From: Gammaproteobacteria bacterium
GTDB lineage: Bacteria; Pseudomonadota; Gammaproteobacteria; Xanthomonadales; Rhodanobacteraceae
Direction of reading: 5' to 3'
Length of the DNA stretch: 64,000 nt
Assembly (NCBI GenBank): GCA_021325195.1
Contig: JAJPHQ010000092.1
Location: 33,188-97,187, forward strand
Positions within the stretch are counted from its first letter, which is position 1; each line of letters starts with the position of its first letter. The notes beneath the pieces are model-generated. The model did not search any database. It was not told the DNA's origin and worked only from the letters and a program-made list of their open reading frames with translations. Position numbers and translations under genes: made by a program. Of this stretch, positions 52,997 to 59,927 are shown piece by piece.

Positions 52997-53221
52997 CAGG
53001 GTGTTGAGAAACGCCCTGCTAACGCGGGCCACGGATGGCCCGCCGCGGATCAAGCACCTCGAGTGCTTGATCCGACGAAGCCGAGTCCGGGCATGTACCG
53101 GACTCGGCGCGTTGAGACTGCATCCGCAGGAGCGGATGCGAACAGCGAAGCTGGCCCGCAGGGCGAGCGCCAGGGATGGCGCGAGTTAAGTGCAGGAAAG
53201 CACTTTCTCAACAATCCGCTA
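52994..53221 (+). repeat. Multi-hairpin element R2, copy B
   Basis: Eight hairpins in 228 bp, seven of them clear. AGCAGGG/CCCTGCT (52995-53020). CGGGCCA-CGGA-TGGCCCG (53025-53042). GGATCAAGCAC/GTGCTTGATCC. GCCGAGTCCG/CGGACTCGGC. GCATCCGC-AGGA-GCGGATGC (53120-53139). GCGCCA-GGGA-TGGCGC (53167-53182). GTGC-AGGAAA-GCAC (53190-53203). Terminal GTTGAGAAA and TTTCTCAAC are inverted repeats. Four apical loops expose A(N)GGA on the plus strand. Confidence 0.9.
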
Positions 53222-53366
53222 GGAATCGCCCGGAGTTGCTGCGCTCTGCGGCGATTCAACGTCAGTCGCGTACATTTCCAACAAGGGCGTTCCTTCTCGA
53301 CCTTTCGCGGCCGGGCAAGAGAATCATTGGGCGTGACCATCTGAAAGAGTGCGCGAACAGCGTTAA
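53222..53366. other. Intergenic remainder before the PagL-like gene
   Basis: A GAATCGCC/GGCGATTC hairpin at about 53222-53257 may end the transcripts arriving from the minus strand. Otherwise I see no gene here. Confidence 0.45.
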
Positions 53367-53852
53367 TCAGAACTTGACGCCCGCCAGCAGCATCGTCTCC
53401 CCCAGATTCGGGCTGCCGCCGACGATATGGCCGTTGGAGATGTGGCGCACCATCACGATGAAGTGGCCGTCCTGCCAGCCGCCGCTGGTCATGAATTCGA
53501 AGCGGCTGCTGAGCGCGCCGGTACGGGTGCTGGTGGCGGCGAGTTCCTCGCTGGCGAACCAGTGGCCGTCGGGCGCGAGGAGGCGCACCCCGCCGCCCGC
53601 GAGGAACACCTCGTGGTGCAGGTTTTCGTCGTGGGTGTGGTGCGGCGCGATCCAGCCCACGCTGGCGATCGGCGCCAGATGGAAATGATCGTCCGCCGCC
53701 GGCTCGCCGAACACGCTGGCGAACGCCGCCGAGGTGAAACGGGCGCCCGATGTGGCGGTGGGGCCTGCCACGATGTCGAAACCCTGCGCCAGCGCCGTCC
53801 CGCTTGCCGCCAGGCCCGCCGCCGCCACCAGGGCGTACCACTTGTTGCGCAT
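53367..53852 (-). CDS. PagL-like lipid A 3-O-deacylase (acyloxyacyl hydrolase)
   Basis: A 161-residue outer membrane enzyme with signal peptide MRNKWYALVAAAGLAASGTA plus LAQ. An eight-stranded barrel pattern ends in Phe (LLAGVKF). The PagL active-site motif is VRHISNGHI (His-x-Ser-Asn), and a possible catalytic Glu is in NLGETML. It would remove the 3-O-linked acyl chain from lipid A. The ATG at 53852 begins the signal peptide; longer frames through this strand are antisense to other genes. It is divergent from marR. Confidence 0.85.
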   Translation of the reverse strand: MRNKWYALVAAAGLAASGTALAQGFDIVAGPTATSGARFTSAAFASVFGEPAADDHFHLAPIASVGWIAPHHTHDENLHHEVFLAGGGVRLLAPDGHWFASEELAATSTRTGALSSRFEFMTSGGWQDGHFIVMVRHISNGHIVGGSPNLGETMLLAGVKF

Positions 53853-53951
53853 TGCCGTGTCACTCCTTGAAAGCCGTGTGAGAACAAGAACAAGGCGGCG
53901 CCATCCGCGCGCGTGACGGAGCTGCCCCGTGCCGATGCCGGCTGCCGTGAT

Positions 53952-53990
53952 GATAATTGCCTTGACAAATAATGCCAAGACACTATTATC
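53952..53990 (+). promoter_or_regulatory. Promoter and operator of the marR-efflux operon
   Basis: TTGACA (53962-53967), a 16-base spacer, then TATTAT (53984-53989). The -35 lies in an imperfect palindrome, CTTGAC-AAATAAT-GCCAAG, and the whole is bracketed by GATAAT (53952-53957) and ATTATC (53985-53990). This is a good candidate for MarR autorepression and could also affect the divergent pagL-like gene. Confidence 0.75.
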
Positions 53991-53996
53991 CTCGGC

Positions 53997-54449
53997 ATGA
54001 AAGAGCAGGTTTCCGCTCCCGGCGGTTCCTTCCAGCTGTGCCGCCTGATCGGCCGGATCCGGGCGGAATTCGTCGATCGCGTGGAACAGGAAATGGGGCG
54101 GTGCGGCGTGGAGCTCAATTTCAGCCAGTTCCTCGCGCTCAAGCTGCTCGGCGAGGAGTCGATGGCGCCCGGCGAGCTCGCGCGCCTTCTGCGCTACAAC
54201 GCAGGCGCGATGACGCGGATGCTCGACAAGCTGGAACAGCGCGGCTACCTGCGGCGCGTGCCCGATCCCGACGACCGGCGCGCGTTGCGGCTGGAGCTGA
54301 CACCCGCCGGCAAGGCGATCCGGAAGCGGCTGATCCAGTGCAGCGAAGCGACCTCGGAACGGATGTTCGCCGGTGTCGGCGAACGTGAACGCAAACAGTT
54401 GAACGCCGTGCTGACCCGCGTTCTGGATCGCCTGCAGCAGAGCGGATAG
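53997..54449 (+). CDS. MarR-family transcriptional regulator
   Basis: A 150-residue winged-helix repressor. Helices LCRLIGRIRAEFVDRVEQ lead to the DNA-binding region (MAPGELARLLRYNAGAMTRM, LDKLEQRGYLRRVPDPDDRR) and then a dimerisation helix. As first gene of the efflux operon it probably controls it in response to drugs, like EmrR. It lies 208 bp before the OMF gene; a CCCGCCGCGCGGCGGG palindrome at about 54467 lies in the gap. Confidence 0.9.
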   Translation: MKEQVSAPGGSFQLCRLIGRIRAEFVDRVEQEMGRCGVELNFSQFLALKLLGEESMAPGELARLLRYNAGAMTRMLDKLEQRGYLRRVPDPDDRRALRLELTPAGKAIRKRLIQCSEATSERMFAGVGERERKQLNAVLTRVLDRLQQSG

Positions 54450-54656
54450 GGCCGCCCGGCACGTCCCGCCGCGCGGCGGGTGTCCGCCGCAGGAACCGGA
54501 GTGCGACGAGGGCTTCGTGGCGGCAGCATCCGTCTTCCGTCTAAACGCAGAGGGTCGGTACGACATGCAAGGGTACCGTTGCAATCTTTCTTGAACGTTT
54601 TGGAAATACCCGGAACCGGCGCTTGATTCGGGCGCCATTGCCCCAAATCCACGACC

Positions 54657-56156
54657 ATGCTCCCGAACATCGTTTCCCGTCACAGCACCTTCGCCGCTGC
54701 GGCTCTGGCGGCCGCGTTGCTGGCCGGTTGCGCCAGCACGGGCGGATTGCAGCCGCAGGACAAACCCGTCGCGATCGACACGCTGCACACGCAGCGCAGC
54801 CTCGCCGATGTCGCGGTCGATCCCGCCGCGTGGCCGGCGCAGGACTGGTGGAAGACGCTGGGCGATCCTGAACTCGACAGGCTGGTCGACGAGGCGCTGG
54901 CCGGCAATCCGGACATGGCGCTGGTCGATGCGCGCGTGCGCGAGGCGCTGGCCCAGGCCGGCGCGGCCGATGCCGCGCGCAAGCCGACCCTGAACGGTGG
55001 CGCTGCGCTGGCCGGGGCACGTGTGCCGCCGCTTTTGCCGCCGATTGCGTCGGGCCACTTCGGCACGATCCGTTACGGCTATCTCAGCTTCAAGTGGGAT
55101 CTCGACATCGCGGGCGGCAAGCGCGCGGCGTGGCAGGCCGCGGTCGGCAACGCGCGCGCAGCCGAAATCGACGCGCGGGCCGCGCGCCTGAAACTTTCCG
55201 CCGACGTGGTGCAGGCGTACCTGAATCTCGGCGGCGCGGTCGTGCAACGCGATCTGGCCGCAGCCGAGTTGCGGCGCGCCGAGGATTTCCTGACGCTGAC
55301 CCGGAAGCGCGTCGCCGCCGGCATCGACAGCAAGTTCCAGCTGGCCCGGATCAGCGGAGAAACCGCCACCGCGCGCGCGGCCCTGAATGCGGCCGGGAAC
55401 ACGGTGCACACCGACCGCATCGTGCTGGCGGTGCTGCTGGGCAAGGGCCCGGACCGCGCGCTGGACATCACGCCGCCCGCGCCTGCCTTGCGCGGCGGCG
55501 CGCTGACGCTGCCCGCCGACCTGCCGGCCGACCTGTTGGGCCGCCGGCCGGACGTGGTGGCCGCGCGCTGGCGCGTCGAGGCCGCCGGCAAGGACATCCG
55601 GTCCGCGAAGGCGGCGTTTCTGCCCGACCTCGGCATCAGCTCGCTGGCCGGACTGATCGCGCCGACCGCGATGAACCTGTTCTCGCTGCAGTCGCGTTTC
55701 TACACGGTGTCGCCGGCGCTGAGCCTGCCGATCTTCGAAGGCGGCCGTCTGCGCGCCAATCTCGCCGGCAAGGACGCCGCCTACGACGCGGCGGTCGCGC
55801 AGTACAACCTGACCGTGATCGCTGCGATCAACCAGGTCGCGACGCAGGTCGATGACCTGCGCGCGCTGGATGCGCAACTGAAGGACGCCGCGCAGGCACG
55901 CGACAGCGCCGCGCAGGCCTACGAACTCGCGATGAAGCGCTACCAGGGCGGCGTCGGCAATTATCTGGAAGCACTGAGCGTGCGCCAGGAACTGATCGGC
56001 GCCGAGCGCGGGCTGGCCGCGCTGCAGACCGAACGCGCGGACGCCTGGGTCGCGCTGGTCGAGGCGCTGGGCGGCGGTTTCGAACCCGAGCAGGACACTC
56101 CCTCGCTGGCCACCGCCGGCGCAGGGGGGCATGACAACGACAAGGCAATCCGATGA
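54657..56156 (+). CDS. Outer membrane efflux lipoprotein (NodT/OprM family)
   Basis: A 499-residue TolC-like outer membrane factor. The signal sequence ends in lipobox LLAGC (Cys near residue 25). The protein shows the two-fold repeated architecture with DLLGRRPDVVAARWRVEAAG, the family signature, and long helices for the periplasmic tunnel. It forms the exit duct for the EmrAB-type pump encoded next. It overlaps emrA by four bases. Confidence 0.93.
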   Translation: MLPNIVSRHSTFAAAALAAALLAGCASTGGLQPQDKPVAIDTLHTQRSLADVAVDPAAWPAQDWWKTLGDPELDRLVDEALAGNPDMALVDARVREALAQAGAADAARKPTLNGGAALAGARVPPLLPPIASGHFGTIRYGYLSFKWDLDIAGGKRAAWQAAVGNARAAEIDARAARLKLSADVVQAYLNLGGAVVQRDLAAAELRRAEDFLTLTRKRVAAGIDSKFQLARISGETATARAALNAAGNTVHTDRIVLAVLLGKGPDRALDITPPAPALRGGALTLPADLPADLLGRRPDVVAARWRVEAAGKDIRSAKAAFLPDLGISSLAGLIAPTAMNLFSLQSRFYTVSPALSLPIFEGGRLRANLAGKDAAYDAAVAQYNLTVIAAINQVATQVDDLRALDAQLKDAAQARDSAAQAYELAMKRYQGGVGNYLEALSVRQELIGAERGLAALQTERADAWVALVEALGGGFEPEQDTPSLATAGAGGHDNDKAIR

Positions 56157-57460
56157 CTTCGCCCATCAATCCCAATCCCGTCACCGAACAGAACGAGGCC
56201 GAACTGAGACAGCGCAGGCGCGACGCGCGCCGCAAGCTGCTGATGCGCAGCCTGGTCGGCGTGATCGTGCTGGCCGCGATCGCATGGGGCCTGTATTACT
56301 TCCTGGTCGGCCGCTGGTACGAGGGCACCGACGACGCCTACGTCAACGGCAACGTGGTGCAGATCACGCCGCAGATCCCCGGCACCGTGGTCAGCATCGG
56401 CGCGGACGACAACGACTACGTGCGCGAAGGCCAGGTGCTGGTGAAGCTGGATCCTGCCGACGCCGACGTCGCGCTGGCGCAGGCCGAGGCCGCGCTGGCG
56501 CAGACCGTGCGCAAGGTGCGCGGCCTGTACAGCACCGTGCACAGCTCGCGCGCGGACGTGGCGGTGCGCGAAGCCGCGCTGAAGCAGGCCGAGGCCGACT
56601 ACGCGCGCCGCAAGGGCCTGGCCGCATCCGGCGCGATCTCGGCCGAGGAGCTGGCGCACGCGCGCGACGCGCTGGTGGCCGCGCAGAGCGCGCTGGCCGC
56701 CGCGGAGGGACAACTCGCTGTCACCAACGCGGTGGTCGAGGACACCACGATCGCCTCGCACCCCGACGTGAAGGCCGCCGCGGCGAAGGTGCGTGCGGCG
56801 TGGCTCAACGACATGCGCACCACGCTGGTCGCGCCGGTGTCCGGCTATGTCGCCAAGCGCACGGTGCAGGTCGGCCAGCGCGTGCAGCCCGGCACGCCGC
56901 TGATGGCGGTGGTGCCGCTGCACCAGGTGTGGGTCGATGCCAACTTCAAGGAAACCCAGCTCGAGCACATGCGCATCGGCCAGCCGGTGACGCTGACGTC
57001 CGACCTGTACGGCAGCGGCGTCAAGTTCCAAGGACACGTCGAGGGTCTCGGCGTCGGCACCGGCAGCGCGTTCTCGCTGCTGCCCGCGCAGAACGCCACG
57101 GGCAACTGGATCAAGATCGTGCAGCGGCTGCCGGTCCGGATCGCGCTCGACCCGGCGGAACTGGACAAGCATCCGCTCCGGATCGGCCTGTCGATGGACG
57201 TCACCGTGAACCTGCACGACCAGTCCGGTCCGATACTGTCCACGCAACCGCCGCAGCACCCGGTGTTCAGCACCGACGTGTACGCGCGCCAGACCGCGGC
57301 GGCCGATGCGCTGATCGCGCAGATCATCCACGACAACAGCGCCGCCGCCACCGCGACCGTGCGCGCGAACGGTGGCAGCGCGAGCCTCGGCGAGGCCGGT
57401 CCCGCCTCGTCCGCGAGCACCGCGCAGGTTCGCGATCCGGGTCACCCGAGCCACGGCTGA
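56153..57460 (+). CDS. emrA: EmrA-type membrane fusion protein
   Basis: A 435-residue periplasmic adaptor. One N-terminal membrane helix (about residues 31-51, LVGVIVLAAIAWGLYYFLVG), then TDDAYVNGNVVQITPQIPG (lipoyl half), a helical hairpin (about 115-215), and APVSGYVAKRTVQVGQRVQ (second lipoyl half). A C-terminal Ser/Ala-rich tail extends past the usual end. It links the inner membrane transporter to the outer membrane channel. Confidence 0.94.
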   Translation: MTSPINPNPVTEQNEAELRQRRRDARRKLLMRSLVGVIVLAAIAWGLYYFLVGRWYEGTDDAYVNGNVVQITPQIPGTVVSIGADDNDYVREGQVLVKLDPADADVALAQAEAALAQTVRKVRGLYSTVHSSRADVAVREAALKQAEADYARRKGLAASGAISAEELAHARDALVAAQSALAAAEGQLAVTNAVVEDTTIASHPDVKAAAAKVRAAWLNDMRTTLVAPVSGYVAKRTVQVGQRVQPGTPLMAVVPLHQVWVDANFKETQLEHMRIGQPVTLTSDLYGSGVKFQGHVEGLGVGTGSAFSLLPAQNATGNWIKIVQRLPVRIALDPAELDKHPLRIGLSMDVTVNLHDQSGPILSTQPPQHPVFSTDVYARQTAAADALIAQIIHDNSAAATATVRANGGSASLGEAGPASSASTAQVRDPGHPSHG

Positions 57461-57466
57461 ACGTCC

Positions 57467-59086
57467 ATGTCGTCCACGACTGCCGATGGCGCGTCGCGCG
57501 GTGGCGGCGCGGCGGGCGAAGAACTCGCCGAGGGCGTGCGCGAACGCGAGACCGAACGCGGCGCATTCGGTGAATTCCGGCCGGCGAGCCTGCCGCTGGC
57601 GACCTTCGGCCTGTCGCTGGCGACCTTCATGCAGGTGCTGGACCTCACCATCGCCAACGTGTCGCTGCCGACCATCGCGGGAAACCTGGGCGCGAGCCAA
57701 GATCAATCGGTCTGGGTGATCACCTCGTTCACGGTCGCCAACGCGATCACCCTGCCGTTGACCGGCTTCCTCGCGCGCCGTTTCGGCGAGGTCAAGACGT
57801 TCGTCTGGGCGACGCTGCTGTTCACCATCTTTTCGCTGCTCTGCGGTCTCTCGACCAGCCTGGGCATGCTGGTGCTGTTCCGCGCGGTCCAGGGCGCAAT
57901 GGCCGGCCCGATGTATCCGCTGACGCAAAGCCTGCTGGTGTCGATCTACCCGGCCGCGAAACGCGGCATGGCGCTGGCGATCCTGGCGATGGTGACGGTG
58001 GTCGCACCGATCGCGGGCCCGGTGCTGGGCGGCTGGATCACCGGCAACTATTCGTGGGAATGGATCTTCTTCATCAACGTGCCGATCGGCATCTTCGCCG
58101 CCGTGGTGGTTGCCGGGCAACTGCGCGGCCGGCCGGAATACATCGACAAGCCGCGCATCGACTGGGTCGGTCTGATCACCCTGATCCTGGGGGTGGGTTC
58201 GCTGCAGATTCTGCTTGACAAGGGCAACCAGCTCGACTGGTTCAACTCCAGGACCATCGTGATACTCGCGATCGTTTCCGCGATCTCGCTGGCGGTGTTC
58301 CTGATCTGGGAATTGACGGACCGCGAACCGGTCGTGAACCTGCGCCTGTTCCGGCACCGCAACTTCGCCGCCGGCACCCTGGCCCTGGTGCTGGCCTACG
58401 CCGCGTTCTTCTCGATCGGCCTGCTGGTGCCGCTGTGGTTGCAGAACACCCTGGAATACACGCCGGTCTGGGCGGGGCTGGCGACCGCGCCGATCGGCAT
58501 CATCCCCGTGCTGCTGACCTTCTTCATCGGCAAGTACGGGACGCGCATGGACCTGCGCTGGCTGGCCTCATTCGCCTTCGTGGTGATGGGCGCGACCTGC
58601 TTCATGCGCGGCGACTTCTTCACCGAGATCGATTTCTACCACGTGGCCATGGCGCAGTTCATCCAGGGTCTCGGCGTCGCGCTGTTCTTCATGCCGATCC
58701 TGACCATCCTGCTGTCGGACCTCTCCGGACGCGAGGTCGCGGACGGGTCCGGAACGGCCACCTTTCTGCGTTCGCTGGGCGGCAGCTTTGCGGCGTCGAT
58801 CACCACGTATCTGTGGACGCGCGGCAGCGTGGTCAATCACGCCACCCTGGTCCAGCACATCAATGCCTACAGCAGCGAGGTACGCGAAGGCATCGCCGCC
58901 GCCGGCGGTCTGCAGCAATACGCGGCCGGCATCAACCGCGTGATCACCCAGCAGGCCACCCAGATTTCCTTCAACACCCTGTTCGACGGGCTGGGCTTCA
59001 TCTTCATCGCGCTGGTCGCGGTGGTCTGGCTGGCCAAGCCGCCGTTCATCGCCCGCCGCGGCCCGGCCGCGGGCGGCGGGCATTGA
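57467..59086 (+). CDS. emrB: EmrB-type MFS drug exporter (DHA2, 14 helices)
   Basis: A 539-residue inner membrane proton antiporter. Motifs are LDLTIANVSLPTIAGNLGAS (start of helix 1), GFLARRFGEVK (loop 2-3) and GPVLGGWI (motif C, drug antiporters). About 14 helices fit the DHA2 family. A hydrophilic N-terminal extension of about 45 residues precedes helix one. With the adaptor and OMF it completes a tripartite pump for hydrophobic compounds. Confidence 0.94.
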   Translation: MSSTTADGASRGGGAAGEELAEGVRERETERGAFGEFRPASLPLATFGLSLATFMQVLDLTIANVSLPTIAGNLGASQDQSVWVITSFTVANAITLPLTGFLARRFGEVKTFVWATLLFTIFSLLCGLSTSLGMLVLFRAVQGAMAGPMYPLTQSLLVSIYPAAKRGMALAILAMVTVVAPIAGPVLGGWITGNYSWEWIFFINVPIGIFAAVVVAGQLRGRPEYIDKPRIDWVGLITLILGVGSLQILLDKGNQLDWFNSRTIVILAIVSAISLAVFLIWELTDREPVVNLRLFRHRNFAAGTLALVLAYAAFFSIGLLVPLWLQNTLEYTPVWAGLATAPIGIIPVLLTFFIGKYGTRMDLRWLASFAFVVMGATCFMRGDFFTEIDFYHVAMAQFIQGLGVALFFMPILTILLSDLSGREVADGSGTATFLRSLGGSFAASITTYLWTRGSVVNHATLVQHINAYSSEVREGIAAAGGLQQYAAGINRVITQQATQISFNTLFDGLGFIFIALVAVVWLAKPPFIARRGPAAGGGH

Positions 59087-59090
59087 CGTG

Positions 59091-59288
59091 CCATCATCCC
59101 CGATGGCTGCTTTTGAACGACAAACGGCGAGTTGCGATTCCCGCGCATTGGTCAACACCAGAAGCGGCCATCCTTGGCCGCACTTCTCACGAGAGTCGCC
59201 ATCATCCCTGATCGCTGCTCGAAACAGCGGACTGCGAAATCCGAGCGTCGAGGACCAATCAAGATCGGAAGCGGCCACTTCTCAATGG
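59091..59288. repeat. Two imperfect tandem intergenic repeats
   Basis: Two units (about 59091-59200 and 59201-59288) both start CCATCATCCC(C/T)GAT and end near GAAGCGGCCA...CACTTCTCA. The first contains the hairpin GCGGCCA-TCCT-TGGCCGC (59164-59181), whose minus-strand loop is AGGA. The whole gap 59087-59372 has no other gene; the second unit ends about 85 bases before the sigma factor start. Confidence 0.7.
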
Positions 59289-59372
59289 TGACCGCGGTCC
59301 GGGACCACGTTCGCAATCCGCGCCGCGGGGATGCGCTAGGATTGCCGGCGTCGGCATGCGCGTGGAGCGGGC

Positions 59373-59927
59373 ATGGCGCGCGGTCAGGAACGAAGTGGGA
59401 CTGCGGGGACGCGCGAGCGCGCGGCGCCGCCGGTTGCGTTCGAAACCCTGTATGCCGAATTGCGCCGGCTGGCGCGGCGGCAACTGGGCGCCTCGCCGCG
59501 CACGCTGCTGTGCACCACGGCGCTGGTGCACGAGGCGTATCTGAAGCTGGATGACGCGGCGGCTCCGCTCGAACGCGGGCCGTTCCTGGCGCTGGCCGCA
59601 ACCGCCATGCGTCACGTGGTGATCGACCACGTACGCAACCGTTCCGCGGCCAAGCGCGGCGGCGGCGTGCATGCCGTCACGCTGGACACCACCGCCGCGC
59701 TTGCCAGCGGGGACGATCCGGTCGATCTGCTGACCGTGGAACAGGGGTTGCAGGCGCTGGAGGCGCTCGACCCGCGTCTGGTCAGCGTGGTGGAGTGCCA
59801 TTTCTTCGCGGGCATGGAGTTCACCGAGATCGCGCTGGCGCTGCAATTGTCCGAGCGCACCGTGCGGCGCGACTGGCGGCGCGCGCGCGCCTTTCTGCAA
59901 TCGCGTCTGGCGGATGCGCGCGCATGA
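59373..59927 (+). CDS. ECF-type RNA polymerase sigma factor
   Basis: A 184-residue sigma factor of the ECF_sig70-like family. The region-2 part is ETLYAELRRLARRQLG and ALVHEAYLKLD, FLALAATAMRHVVIDHVRNR follows, and the region-4 helix-turn-helix is FTEIALALQLSERTVRRDWR. Members are commonly encoded with a serine/threonine kinase. Here the kinase starts inside the last codon (ATGA overlap). No anti-sigma factor is seen, so the kinase may control it. Confidence 0.88.
   Translation: MARGQERSGTAGTRERAAPPVAFETLYAELRRLARRQLGASPRTLLCTTALVHEAYLKLDDAAAPLERGPFLALAATAMRHVVIDHVRNRSAAKRGGGVHAVTLDTTAALASGDDPVDLLTVEQGLQALEALDPRLVSVVECHFFAGMEFTEIALALQLSERTVRRDWRRARAFLQSRLADARA

Noticed and set aside
53853..56132. 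A long minus-strand frame joined to the PagL-like gene
   Set aside because: It is antisense to marR and the OMF gene and encodes no recognisable domain. Only the part from the ATG at 53852 has a signal peptide and barrel.
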